The notes beneath the pieces were generated by a model. The model worked only from the letters and a program-made list of their open reading frames with translations, ran no database searches and was not told where the DNA came from. Below are positions 23,301 to 38,300 of a DNA stretch of 64,000 bases, piece by piece (positions within the stretch are counted from its first letter, which is position 1; every line of letters begins with the position of its first letter). This DNA is from Amia ocellicauda. Taxonomy: Eukaryota > Chordata > Actinopteri > Amiiformes > Amiidae. A program made the position numbers and the translations under genes. The stretch covers positions 2,503,501 to 2,567,500 of the forward strand of contig NC_089867.1 in assembly GCF_036373705.1 (NCBI RefSeq). The letters are read 5' to 3'.

Positions 23301-26300
23301 ATTACATTTCCGGGGCATCTCATACTGGTGATTAATGATTGGTTTTTGTACACTGCCTTATTTGCAGACAGGCTGATCTGGAGGTCAGCTTTCCCAAATT
23401 TTTTCTGATTCCTCATACCATAATAAAAAAACATTATTATTAAATTTGCCGATACCTGTTGGTTTCAAGGGTAGATACTGGGAAATTCATAGGCCCTGTT
23501 TCAGTTCCTCTAGTTCTATTTGCCTCTTGTTTCATTACTCTGCAAAATAAACAAGTTGTAGGGTTATCATGTCGCATTGTTTTTATTTTACAGATGGGGA
23601 GAAAAAATAAATATAAAGTTAATGACAGTCATATTTGTATTACTTCTATGTTGACTACATTGTTATAATCAACTTCCACAAAACAAAAACAAAATAGCCT
23701 GGGCTTTTGTAGTGGAAATCACCCCCAAGAATCATTATTTTTTTTGCCTTAATATCAACTATCATTGCAAGCTGCCTATGCATCCAGACCTTTTCCACCA
23801 TTACATGATGATATTTAGTCTGATGCCTGACAAGAATGGAGGACAAAATACATACCAAAGAAATGACAACTGTATGCCGAAAATTAATTATAACTTACCC
23901 ACGGTTCTTATAGCACTCTTTCACGTCGATGTCCGTGCTCTTTTTTTCAGTGACCTTACCCAAGGAATGAGGTTGTTTGCAGTAATAGCAAAGCTTAAAT
24001 AGTTGAGGTAAATCATATTTTCTTTCCAAATGTGTTTTTCCAGAGGGGTCTATCCTAAAAACAATAACAATTTCACATGATAATAATATCAACCCTCCCC
24101 CTTTTTTTTGTCATTTTACTTTTATTCAGGGATATCAAACTTACTCTCAATGTAGAAGAGCACTGATATGACATTTGCACTGTATTCCTATATCAATGTA
24201 AAATACACCAAGTTGAGAATAAATCAGATTATTTATACAGTAAATGCAGACTTACTAAAGCAACATAAGAACAATCTTTGTGTTCTCAACATAAGAAGCA
24301 ATCTTTGTGTCAAATCGGTATTACAGAGAGCTCTGTAAGTTGCTGATCCGGGTCTCCAAAAATGTACTTGCAGTATAGGCTACCCTAATGCTGATATTTT
24401 GTATTTAATTTTTTAATGGATTGCTTTCCTGCTTGCTTTTTGGTGTTTTCAGTTAAGTAATTTATTCCCCAGTTGTTATTATAATGTGGACATTTAGTGG
24501 AACATATAAACAACACATTCTGTAAATATATAAGCAAATAAATGCTAGGCTGTTTCCCATTAGTGTTTTTGTTCTGAAGTGAATTAGAACAATTTCAGTT
24601 TTGACAAAGTGGAAAATGTGTGATTTGGTTGGTTTGCCACAAAAATGTATAGGGGAAGTGACCCAATTAAGCCCATGTACCATATAAGCCCACTTGCTCT
24701 TTTATTTTGAAATACAAAAAAGACAGGAAATATTAGAAGGATGATCTGTTTCACAGGAAATGCACAACATTGTTACTGTCATGAGCCAATCACATTTTTT
24801 GTTCTTGAGTTATGTATGACTTTGTGCTGTCACTGTGCAGCAGCATTTTAAGAAGTCACCCAAAAACTTTGCTTTATGAAGGGCCCTCCCAAGAAGCAAT
24901 TTTTTCTGGAATTCAGTGACCAAACTTGGTGAATATTAATAAGAATTACAAAATTAAGGTATTTAAAGGCACAATTTTGCATTTGAAAATATAGATTTCA
25001 TGAGTTTCCGGAGCTAATGACACTGTCAGAATGATGGTCTCACAGACAGATGAAGTATGAGAAAATGAGAAAAACTGTTGATGACACCAAAACATTTTAG
25101 AAGCTTCTTCAGATAAAACAATATTTATTGTTCTATCAATTATTATAATCTTAAAATGTAATTGTTTTTGTCATATGGGCTAAAAAGGAACAGTGCCCTT
25201 AAAGCCTATTAGCACATGACTTTAAAGCAGAATAATTATTTTAATTTGTTCTACCAACAATAATAAACATGGTCTAAGTTGTAAAGAATAATGTATTTTA
25301 TTTATTATAATGATATTACATGTTTACATTAACTCTATACAATATAATTGAGGTTAATTTCCCATGGACCACTGTTGTCCTTAATAAGCCAACTAAGCCC
25401 AGAACCCATTGTACCTCATATTAAAAAAAAGCCTTAAATTAATTAATATTTCTCAGAATACATCCTTTTCATTCATGAACTTAACTACTTACCTGATTTT
25501 CATTATGGGGACAAAATGGGTAGGAAGAGAAAAAATTATAGGGACTGTAATAACATGATAGAAGCTGGCTGTGAATTTCGTGCAGATCACAGATGGACAG
25601 AGAAGAATGATTTTGAGTATTTTGAGAAGCGGTGCATCCCTAGACAAAAGGTAATGGAGGACAGAACTGCGCTGCCATTCCAGTGTTAGCAGGGACACAA
25701 TTTGAAAGGAGGAATGCCCTGTAAAACTTGATGAAACTTGATGAAAACTTGAAAACAGCTCTCAAGCCAGAGAACACCATTGGTGGCTTTGAGAGCACTG
25801 GAATATTCCTGTTAGCCAGAACCGGGTAGACAAACGAGTGTCCAAAAACCATGCTCCTTTTTGTGAAGCACCTGTACAGACTTCCACAGCCCCAACAGCC
25901 CCGGCCCCAATCCCAACAACCAGCACACCAGCAGAGCAAACTGCCTCTATGAGTGCAACAATTCCATGTGATGGAAATTAGTCTTGGATAACCAATTAAA
26001 ATTGTAGTTTCATATTAGGTTGGTTAATTGAGGTCTGAATTCAATACTCTATCAAATTGTGCTTAATCAATACAATTTGAAGTATTTAATGTTAAAACTC
26101 TTGTGGACTTATTTGGGACACGTTGGCTTAGAGGGTACATATGTACCTTATAAGCCCACTTATACTTAGACTTTTCACTTTTGCAATTAAATTTAATTTA
26201 GTCAATTTATGATAAAATCTACCACAAGTGTTGATATGAGAGATTAATCTTTGATTTAATACCCACTTTATTGGGAAGCAATTCACATATCTATAAGAAA

Positions 26301-29300
26301 ACATGTAAAACTTTTGGTGGGCTTAATTGGGTCACTTCCCCTAAACAACACACATGTAGCCTACACAGGCATATCCACAAATATACTGTGAACAAGTTTC
26401 CAGTGCTGCAGGGTATATACGCCAAGCAGTCAGCTGTCATTTACCCAACAAATAAGTTTATTGTTTGAGGGTGGAGAGCAGTGTGTTGGGACCACGTGAT
26501 GTTTGCATAACAATAATACAAAAAATTACAGATCACACACAGAATGAAAATAACTTAATCAGAAACTTTCAGAGAGGTTTCTACAGGCTTGATGCTGTGT
26601 CAGACTCACAGCTTCTTCTTGGAGCTTCACAGAAGAATGACAAAGACAGCAATTAGGCCTTGCTACCAGAAATCATCTTACTCTCTATTTCTACCCCACA
26701 GAGCTCAGGCTTTTTTTTCACTGCAGAGTGCAGAGAGGTGCAAACTCCACCAGGTTTCAACCAATGAACCATCAAAGTGGCCCCTCTGCCTCTACTGCAT
26801 CCAGTTGAATACTGGAGCTGCCACACCCCAAACACAGAAAATTGATCAATAGGTGTGGGGGATACTCACTCAATCACAGTGATGTAAATGTTGGAATGCC
26901 CCTCAAAGTAATCACCGCAGATTGTTTACTTGCACAAATAATTTCTTGTTGTAAAGGAGAAATAAATTCGGTCCTTCTGTAGTTTTTCCGCTGTGCAATT
27001 ATTTTTTTACATTACAGTTTTACATTTTTTACGTGTTAAATTTTGCTCATGACAGTTAAACAGTTAATTGATGGTTTCCAATTAAAGTATTTATAGCTCA
27101 GGAACAAAATCCTTCACACAGAGGGGTGTTTCAGGACCAGGGTTGAGACCACTGCCTTAATACAAAGTAAATGTGCTAGTGAAAGTAGAAGCTGCAATAT
27201 TGAACTCATAAGTCACTCAATAAGTGTTCACACTTCATTCCTTAGGTGTAGTAGTGGGATTAAATAATTAAATGTTGCAAGAGAAAACAAATAGTCAGTA
27301 CAAGGCAATTGGTGGTTCAGCTGATTTGAACATAGTGCTGGTAAACACCAGGGTCTAGATTGCCATCATGGGGCTTCATGGGCACTAGTGGATTGATGAT
27401 GATGTACATTTTTATATTATGAAAAACTGGAATGTGCTATTATTTCTCAAGAGTTTAAATGTAATAGTTTGGCCAGATACATGGTTTTAAACACTTATAT
27501 TTCTTACCACTACTGAGATATGTGGACTTTGTATTAGCAACTGACAGACTTGGAATTGTATAAATCAGTCTTTTATTCAACTGAACCAATGAATTTTAGT
27601 TGGCAAGTATATTCAGCAAAAAACTGTTTGGAGCAGAACTCTGTCTTACCTTTCACTTTTACTCAGGATCCATCTGACAAAAACAACAATTTTGTCAACT
27701 CGGTTGACATCTTTGGACTTTATTTTTGTCTAGCACTGTTTTGTAGGTGCAGTTCAAACACATTTTGACACCTGTCTAGCATTTTAGAGTATCAATGTCC
27801 CGAGTAAGGAGCAAAGCCAGAAATGTCTTCAAAGAGGTCTTATTAACCCCTCTGTTTTTGGTTTGATTTAACATTCCACTGTGTAGGTTCATTGATACTA
27901 CAAAACTACAAAGTCATTTACAACAAAACCGTAGACCTTTATTACAACCTGATTAGCTGACACTACTGCTGTGAATTGTGCAAAACTGAATTATTTCTTG
28001 TTTTTTTTTGTTTTTCTGGCAGCTGAGAATTTTATAATTGATGATAACCACTGATTTGTATACATTTGTTAAGGTGTTGACAGCCCTGCTGATCTCAGTA
28101 TTCTGTACTCAAACCGAGCTGCATGCTCTTTGAAGGATGGGAACTGCTCTGATTGTATTCAGGACTGTACCAGGTAAGGTTTCTAAGGCTCCCTCTTTGG
28201 CACCCTTTTATTGGCTGGACATTGCACTTTTTATGACGTTAAAATCTGTTATAAAGCTATAGAGAGACAAGAAAGTATGTCTGTTTACCAAATACAAATA
28301 ACCACAATGAAAGGAAGTACCCAGACTTCCAAGTGTAACAAAACTAACACGGTCTTCTACATTTTTACTTAAGGATTATATTTCTTTTCAATTTGTAGAT
28401 TTATATTAAATCTAAGAAAATTTTCTAAACCTTAGCAAACTTAGGATAAGCTTAGCATAGAAGTTGAATACTAATATTGAATAATTTGGTTTTCTTCATG
28501 GTTTGTAGAACTTGTATTTGAAATAGGAAGAGTCATGTTTTTCTTGTTTTTTTTATGGGTGAGACAGCAAAGATTAAGTGAGCTTTAATGCCAGTACCTA
28601 AAGAAAGCTTGAAATGCTGAGTCATTGTAAACAGGTTTCTCCTGTAATGTAGCTATATCCTGCACATTTTATGATTTGTTTTAGTAATGCTCAATGTACT
28701 GGATGACAATGAGGCTGGTGTCTTAGAAAGGATTGTGTTTAATTTATCATTGGAAATGTATTTACTGTCATTGGAGTTCATAAAATTGGCAGAGTTTTCA
28801 GTCTAGACTGTAAGAGAGCTTCTCTGCTACTGAACCCCTGAGCAATTAACCAGAATCAGGTGGTTTAATTCTGTACTGTGTTCAGCAAAGTGAATGTCAT
28901 TTTTAAAACGTTTTGTTTGCCTGTTTAAGGAAGGTTGGATTTTCTAAGAGATTGAATGAAATAGGTTAAAGTATGGAAACATGTCACCTTTGCCTTGTCA
29001 GAACTTTGCCTTTGTGTTTGTCAGAAATACCACAGCCTTTCACTTATGGTTCATAAAAGAGACATGTTTACCTGTATGTAGTCACTGTTTTGCAGGAGCT
29101 TTCCAGTATCGTGGTAGCTGTAAGATGTAACTTAAGCAATGTGACTATTGAGCTATTGGGCTATTGAGATATGTCTTGATCGAGGCAAGATGCTAGTCTG
29201 GTTTGGAGTCCCACATTTGCCTGAACATTCCCCTGGGTTACGGAAATATAGTGAACTAGGGATTGATTTTCTGTAGTTACTTGGTCTGTTGGGATTACTG

Positions 29301-32300
29301 AGAGTTTTTGTGTAGTCAGCTTTGAAGGTCCTATGTCACTAGTTTTAACAGGCAGATTGCCCAGAGTGGAAAATTGGGCCTCTACTCTAAGTCAATTTGA
29401 TATGGTGTGAGCAACATCCCCACAGTGGAAAATACAGACATGGGGATATTTAAGACAGTTTTAAAGAGAAATCCGCTGTTTGCTAATTAAATTGGTCCTG
29501 CCTTAATTCATGCCTTAGCAGTTGAATTTATGTAAAAAGGACCCTCTGGCTCTTTTGCCTTTTAAGTACAGCTTAATTACATTGTGGTGCTAAATGGCTG
29601 TGGCCTACAACCTGAAACTCATATCTGGCTAATTATATATAACATAATGATGTATATAAAGGTTATGCATAATACAGTGACTTAAAACTACACCTGTTTA
29701 ATGTGTCAGCCATTTTTTAAACCCTTTAAAAGGCTGCTTTCATTAGGAAATGAAGTCTGAATGCTCTAATTGTAGCGATAGATTTCCCATATTTATTGTA
29801 TCTTTCTCTAAGACATATTTAAGTAATGTACAGAAGATAACATTTTAGAGTGACCCACAAATGACACATGACACAAAAACTCAAGCTGTTTCAGACATTT
29901 AAGCTGCGTGCTTTGGATATCGAGACTTTAACTCTTCCTTATTCTATTTTTAACAGAGCCTTGGAGCTTCAGCCTTTCTCTATCAAGCCTCTTCTTCGGA
30001 GAGCCATGGCTTATGAGTCACTGGAGCGTTACCGGCAAGCCTATGTGGATTATAAGACTGTGCTTCAGATTGACAGTGGGGTGCAGGCTGCCAATGACAG
30101 CGTCAACAGGTACAGGCTAACCCTAGATAAAAAGTCCATACATAATGTGTCCTTGTACAAATACAAAAATCTGCACAAACACCTGCTGAGAGATATGGTC
30201 TCGTTATATATTGTTAGCTATATTAGAACCAAGAGGCATGGGCTGGGGATGACGGAAAGTTGCAGGATATCTGCAGGGCACTGTATGAGTTACCATCGTG
30301 TCTACTGGCTGTGGGTAGATGGCTACATTTTTTCTCCAATGCCACCTGCTCCAAATGCTCACCTGCATTCATGAGCACTGAATGAAAACGTACAACAAAA
30401 ACATTTCAAATTCCGTGAATTAAAATGAAATGGAAATTCAACAGATTTGAGCTTCTGCATAAGAGTTATGTTAGTAAATAAAACATAAGGATGTTAGCAG
30501 TATTTTGTTTTTTTTTATTTTTGTAAATTTATATTTTTCCTGACAGGTGTATCCTCAAAGAGTTCTGTAATCAAATCTTGTTTTATTTATTTTACTGCCA
30601 ACTAAAGTTAGAATATAGAGAGAAAAGTCTTCACTCAATTTGATAATCCAATTTTATAAAGCATTATAAGCAATTGCTGATACTAAGGTACATGGTGCTT
30701 ATTTTGATATTACTTGATATTTACATGATGCAAATTAAGTATATTCAATATTTGTGAAAATAATTACCCTGTTCACACTTATTAGGCCAGCTCTGTGCTG
30801 CCTCAAATTTAGTCCTACTTTTTTTTAGAGACCCCATTCACAATTGTGGTTTTAGAAGGCCTAAGTGCGTTCACATATGCCGTCTAAAAGGAGGCTTAAA
30901 TGAAATGCATGCTGGTAATTAAACAAATCTGCTCAAACAAACCAGTTACACATGACATTAGGTTTGCTTACAGGTGTATGCGATGTATTTATAATCACAA
31001 CTTATATATATTGAGATATATAGGCTATTGATCGGTTCTGTATTTTCTTTGAAAGTAATCTTAACCCTTTGCAGCCAAAGCTTTCTAATATAATTAAAAA
31101 TGTGCACTTTAGTACAATATCATTTTGTGAAAGTTGTATTATTCACTCTTTCATTGCAGCTGTAGAGCCACGTTCAGATACAACAGCAGTCAGGCAGCTG
31201 GTTTAACAGGAGACTCGTATGCCTCGGTTCCACTGGCTTAAGCGTCCGTGTCGTGCCGTGTCCGCCCTCAGACGCGTCCCAGAGCTTTTATTGCAAAACC
31301 AGGCCGCTGTGAATCCGTCCCTCTGATGGAGGAGCAGCGACTGTGGGTTTGGTTTGTGTTTCGTGTTAAAAACAGAGACAGAGATCAACACTACGAGCGA
31401 CACAGCCTGACGTGGAGAGGACTTTTGTGTCTGTTTTATTGTTTGTGCTTTACATAAACGTGTAGACAGCATATTCAGACAAACATGTTCACATAAGAAC
31501 ACGGTTCCATGTGCAACAATAAGACTAAATAGCGAATATGTATTGTTATTATCGTCATCATTTGTGCTAGTATATATGTATTTTAAACGGCACAGCGTGA
31601 CTCCCTTAATTTATTACTCTTACTACAGATTTGTAAGTGCAAACAATATTTTTTGCTGTATTATTTATAATTTACTTATCAGACGTCCTTAACCAGGGCA
31701 AGTTACAGTTGAAACAAAATACACACGTTTAACGATTAATCATCCAGATACAATATAGCAGGTTTAATTGAACTAAAGTGTGCGCGTCTCAGTCATGGCG
31801 TTTATGGACGCATTTATTAAACCAGTCCTTAATGTTTTAGAGGGAACCCCACATCTGCTGTATTAATTTATTCATTAATTTAACTTGTAAATGGACACGT
31901 TAATTAAATCGTGTTCGCCTTCACACTGACTGTCTCTGCGGATTGTCCTGCACACCATTCACACAACACAGCCTGAAACACCGGCCAGTTATTCATACAA
32001 TATTAAGAATACCGGCTGCTACCGCTCCGGTTATTATCCTTCAGTTTATTTTAACTAGTCAGTCACTGCACCAGTCCTGTTAAATCCAAGTTTTTAATGC
32101 ACTCGGATATTAAGTGTAAGCAGTCATTGTTTCTGTACGTGGATTTCACTCCATGCTGCTAATAAACTTGTAATTTCTTCGTGATCGCACACGGCACTTC
32201 AGATACATTGTATCGGAAGATATAATCTCATCTCCTCCCTGTGTCTCAAGTGAAACACACACCTCCAATTCTGAAAGCGAATCATGTCCTCAGTGGGGAC

Positions 32301-35300
32301 GGACGCTTACGGACACGTCTAGCACCAGCAAGTTAACCGTCCACCGTCCGGACGCGTCCGCCAGTGGAAACGGGGCTAAAGTCACCGCAGCTCTGCTGAA
32401 TACCCGGATCAAACACTCAGATCAGTGCCGCCGGATCTTGATCTGCTTCGTACAAAGCCTGGATCCTGTTTTCTGATTCTGTTAGTACTAGGACTTTAGC
32501 CTACTGTGTTTGTTATTCATATGCAACAGGAGTTTCAGCAAAAATGATGTAATTATAATTTTATTTTGTTATCTTTAATATTAGAATAGCTGAAACATTA
32601 GTTTCAATGGCAAAAACCGGCACAAACAAAATAGATATGTTTGGTTTGATTCTGTTGTTGTGGGGGGGCTGAGTGACGACACTTGCCGAAAATAGATAAA
32701 TGTTAATATCTTCAAAACCAAAGCAGCACAAACGTAGCACAATCTAATTATATGGAAGTTATCGTTTGTGCTGTAAGTGGGGGGGGCAACTTCACAGAGC
32801 TACTCTTTCCACCTGGCCCAGGGCCCCGTGCGTTCATATTCACATTTAGGTCGCCTTTCGGCCGGGTTAAAAAGCTGGACTAGTTTTCACCAAAGTCCAA
32901 AGTTCCAAAAGTTCCAAAGTCATAAGTCTATAAACATGATAGTTTTGGTGACAAAATTACTAGTTATGTTTACTTAAAAAGCTGTGTCAATGTAGTGTTC
33001 TGATGAACACAAAAAATACAAATGAACAAGGTGGTACTTGTTTTTAAGGATCTCAAGATTGTTGATCGAGCAGGATGGTCACAACTGGAGGGAGAAGCTT
33101 CCTGAGATCCCAGTGGTGCCCCTGTCAGAGCAGCACAGACGGGAGGAATCTGCATCCAGCTCTGAGCAAAGACAGGAGCGGGGACACAGCAAGCCTGTGC
33201 AGGATACAGGTAGGGGCATGCTTTCCACCCAGCCCTTTCTAGAGCAGACACTGATCTGAGCACCTCGCCTTTATGTACTTCTGCCGCAGTAGTCACTCTA
33301 AGATCTCCGGTTTTAAACCTTAAAGTCCATCTGCCTGGATTCTTTAAATTGCTTTCAGCTCCTGTAATTGTAGTATGAAATGTTACATTTTTATAAGGGT
33401 GTATAGGTAATTTATTATATTTCTTAGAAGAAGAAGAAGAAGAAGAAGAAGAAAAAAAAAAAGGACTGGAATGTCCCTCAATACTATTGGTTTCATCTGG
33501 GCAGGTTTTGTGAAGCTGTCCAGTCACAGTGCTCGGCCTGGATCTTGAAGAGATGTGGCAGTTATTTTTAACTTTGTCATTAAAGAAAATACTGAGTAGG
33601 CAGTTCTTTCCAAGCATACACCAGCAATTCTATTGATTACATGTGCTAAAGAAAATGACTGCTGACTTGCTCTAGTGTTTATCCTGCTGTAGGAAACTAC
33701 ATTAAATGTTTTTCTCCAATCCTGTTCCTAAATACTGGTGCAACCGCATGTGTCTTCTCTCCAGCTTGAGTGAACACATTTAATCCTTTTTTATACATTT
33801 TCAAAATGATCATTCAGGAAATAGATTTTGTTCATTTGTTTATTCCTGTTAGTATTTAATTGATCTGAATCTGTAAACATCCATTTAAAATCTGCTATTC
33901 TTTAAGTTACACTGTACAAATGAAAGAAAATATTAGAATCAGAGATGACTAAACCATAACTGTTTATGGTTTAAAGGAAGTTACTCTTGACAAAAGTACC
34001 CTAAATAAAAGTATTAACATTCATATCTACATAAAGAATCATTTTTAGAAAGAATTAATTCAGCCCTTGTGCCTGCCAAGCCCTATTCTGTTCATGGTTG
34101 ATACATACACTGAAATTATATAATTTGATTTCCTTGCAGCACATTTAACATTACAGCTACAAGTGTCCTGTACAGAACAAAGGTTATAGGATCACAGTAG
34201 ACAAGATCTGACCCTCTCTCCAATGGATTACTGTTGGTTTTATAGTCATTTATCCCAGTGTCCTAATCTTTTGAGAACTCACCTAATGACCTTGCCATCT
34301 GTTTAATCCCAGTGTTTGTATCACTGTGTTAAACTTTGCAATAATGGCAAGCAATAGAAATACAAGGGTGACTGTTTCTTATGTAAAAGAAGAAAATAGT
34401 GACTTTGTTATTGTAAAAACACTAAAATATTATTTAAATTAATTATTAATGTGAAACATAACCTGCAAATCAAAAATTACAAACAATGAACTACTACCTA
34501 TAAATTAAAATAGAGTACATGTTTGTGTTTTGGAATTTTTGGTAGGTCAAGGCCTAAGACTACACATATTTCTGAGCACAATGTAAATTAGCTCAGAAAA
34601 AGGCCTAGAAATAAACATTTGAGACATGGAAACTTTTAAAACTGGAGTTAGAATAGAAGTGCATTTACTTGTCTTTCAATAAAGATATTGAGTAATTTGC
34701 ACTGAGATGTATTTGCATTCTCCATAACTTGTAATGAAGTGTGGATGTATTTGTGGATAAAAGGAAGAAAAGAAGACTACATTATTACTCCCAACATTAA
34801 CTCATAGCTAACATTGTAAGGTGTAAGTACAACACAAGTACTGTCATCATCCTAGGCATGGACACATTTAAAGATTGAACTGGAGACCTGCCTCACAGTT
34901 TTTCTTCCTTTATTTCAAGGTAAAAAATTAGAAGCCCATTTCCTGTCTTTGAAACAAGAAGGAAATGACTTTGTGAAGAATGGCCAGTATAAGGCTGCAA
35001 TTGGAAAGTACAGTGAATGCCTTAAGTTAAAACCTGAAGAATGTATGATTTACACAAACAGGTAAGTTTATGGGTTTTCATACCAGGTGCTAGGGGACCA
35101 CTGTGTATTCTGGTTTTTGTTGTTACCGAGCTCTTAATTATGTTCTTGACAGCCTTTCCTACATTCTATATTTCCCAAATGTTTTCAACACTTAGAGATG
35201 TAATTAGAATTTATCATCTCCCAATATGACTTCATTTCCATGTAACACTTAATTGACCAGGTTACTAGAATTTGAGCAGCTGGATCCAGGCAAAATTGAA

Positions 35301-38300
35301 AATTATTATGGGTTGGTATAATTTGATGATATACAGTGCCTGTAGGAAGTATTCACCCCCTTGGACTTTTTTTCACATTTTGTTGTGTTACAACCTGAAA
35401 TTGTGATGCTTTTTTTACTGATCTACATAACCTAATCCACACTTTCAATGTGGTGGGAAAACATGGGGGAGTGCAAAAACAAAACAAAGAATAAGAACCT
35501 GAAAAGTCATCTTTAGAAAAATATATCTCACCCTTTACAATGAAGCCAGAGGTGGGAGGTGCGGGCAAATAATCGGCAGGTATTAATACAGCAGGCTTTG
35601 CAAATTGGCTTGTTTCGTTCAGAACAACCTAACGATTAATCCAGTATTATTATATTATTTGATGTTCTATCAAACACAGAGAAGTTGAGATCCAGTGATG
35701 TAAAATCGTTGTGTACACTTTGCTTCTACCAAAATTTGTCATAATTGTCAATATTTTCTATTCCTATTCAGGCCAAGTATACCCCCCACCGCACCATTTC
35801 AGAATGCAGAGGGTGGGGTATAAAAAAACACATTTTCACATCAGAGAATGCTTCACATTGTTAGAAAGCTGAGAGTCTCAACTCTCATGGGATACCAAAC
35901 ACTTGGCAAACAACACAACAGTGAAGAGTAGGCCTACAAATGGGCTTAAAAAAAAGCACACTGATTTTGTGCCCTTTTAAGGGTACCAGAGGGGTTTGTC
36001 AGCTTAAGGGGTTAATTTTGTTACACAAAACGATTCCATGATTTACTTATTTTTTATCTCCAATTGATTATTTTATATGATTTAATTTCAGAGTACATGG
36101 AGACATTAAACTGCATACATCTCAATACAAACTTGAAAAATCGAGGTGTTCTAAAACTCAGTGTAATAAATGTCACTGTCATTCGCACAATTTCCATTGA
36201 AACCTGTATTCCTGTATATATTTTTTTAAATAACTAACAAAACAAAGCAAAGCATTTTTGCATCCGGACTATGGTGTCAACAATATGCTTGATGAGGAGC
36301 ACAGGGTTTTGAATTACTCATTACGAAGACAATTTGGAGACTATATGAATATATGAATACTACTGTTTTGCAGTTGATTTGACAAAGGCAAGATCTGAAC
36401 AGTTAACATTACAAAATCTCAGTAATGTCAAGAATTCTTATTTCCAAAACAGTCTTATTTGACCTTTAAGTTGGAATAAAAAACAGCAAGACACAGTGGT
36501 CCACCAGGAACAGGGCGTAGACCAGACCATATTTGTATTACACACAGTTCAAGTTAAATGTAAATAAATAAATACATTAACAGAAATGGTAATCCAGTTA
36601 AAAGGAACACAGAATAGTCTCTCTCTCAGCTGTTGATTTTTGTTGTTGTTGTTTTTTTGCTTTTTATTTTGCTTTGTAAAGTTGCTAACTAGAACTGAAG
36701 TGTTGGGGATGTAAAACTGAGACCTTCCCCCTGGGATTTCTTTTAATCTCCTTTTACTAAATAACAAAAGAACATGCAGATATAGCCTTTACTTTGCATT
36801 GCAGAGGAAGATCTATTCAGTGTTAAATGAGTCACCATTCTATTTATATATGAAGTACTTTGGAAATGATGTGTACAATGATTAGTTGGAAGCAAACTTT
36901 ACTCACAACAAAATTCTTAGGTCCCCCTACAGAAAGGAAGGCTATTGCATGACAAAAGAAGGATTAACTTTCTGATAACAATGCTTTTTTTTTTTTTCTA
37001 TTTCCAGAGCCCTGTGTTATTTAAAACTCAATCAATTTGTAGAAGCAAAACAGGACTGTGACTCTACCCTGCAGTTCGAGCCCTCCAATAAGAAAGCATT
37101 TTATAGAAGGGCTCTGGCCTACAAAGGTTTACAGGTAACTACATGAATAACTTTTCTATTTTATTATTCAGTGCATTCTTAGTGTTTCGGTTTGGCTCTG
37201 TGACCTGTGTGCGAGGATGTATTACAAATCTCAAAACACATCCTGCAGTTTGTCTCAGGACAGGTTACAGAATCGCTCTTCAGCTTTTCGTCACATTTAA
37301 TTCCCTCTTATGAAACACTTTCACAAGGCAGGAAATGTCCGTCAGTGATTCAGGCCGAGCACATCACCGAGTGTTTCTCGATGTGGGAATGGGATCAGAA
37401 TTGAAATCTTCCATTACATGGGGCAGAAGTGTGTTATAATTAAAACCAAGCACAGATACGACACCTCAATATTTAGTGTGCGAGTGATAGATTCTGATTA
37501 CACACTAGTCTTATATTGAACAGTCTGTGTTGAGTAAATCTTTTGCTGTAATTCATTCACCAGAAAGTACATGACTCTTTGGTTCCCTGTCCCATGGTGC
37601 GGTGCTGTGCTGTGCTTTGTGTGCAGGACTATGCTGCTTGCTGTGCAGACCTGCAGGAAGTGCTACGGCTGGACCCAAGCGTTCAGGAAGCCGAGAAAGA
37701 GCTGCAGGAGGCCAGGGAGCTGCTCAGACAGGAAAGCCCCCAGGACAAACACAGAAGGACTATCCCCATCCAGGAGGTAAAGCCCCCCCACCCACTGAGT
37801 AACACTGTGGCACAGCTCTCATCAACTTCAGTACATGGTTAAATAGGGGCTATCAAAAAAAAAAAAGATTTAAACAAGAAATGGAAAACCAGTCTCAATT
37901 TCTGGTAATTCAGATGTTTATACTAGAAATAAACAAACTACCTTAAAGGAGCAGCATGATCTACCTATACTAGTGACAAGAATGTTTCCCTGCCTATAAG
38001 GCAAAACTGATGATCATTGTAGGCGTTAATGGGAGGAGTCTTGCTTCGCGTCTGTCCCAGTCCAGTGAGAGCCCCGTCTTTCTGTGCAGGTGAACGACAG
38101 TGACGAAGAGGAGAGCGAAATCACCGCGGACACGAGCAGCGCCACAGACGGAGGAGAGCTCAACTACTGTGCGGCCAGACAGACCTTCCCCTCGCAGCCC
38201 ACTAACGCATACGAGTTTGGCCAGGCCCTGAACGCAGCACGGTCAAGAGGGGATGCTGGTGCCTGTGCAGAACTACTGTCCAGCATTGAGCCAGAGAAAC

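Noticed and set aside
31203..31502. Open frames of 99 and 69 codons
   Set aside because: They fall inside the non-coding repeated element and are not preserved in its second copy.
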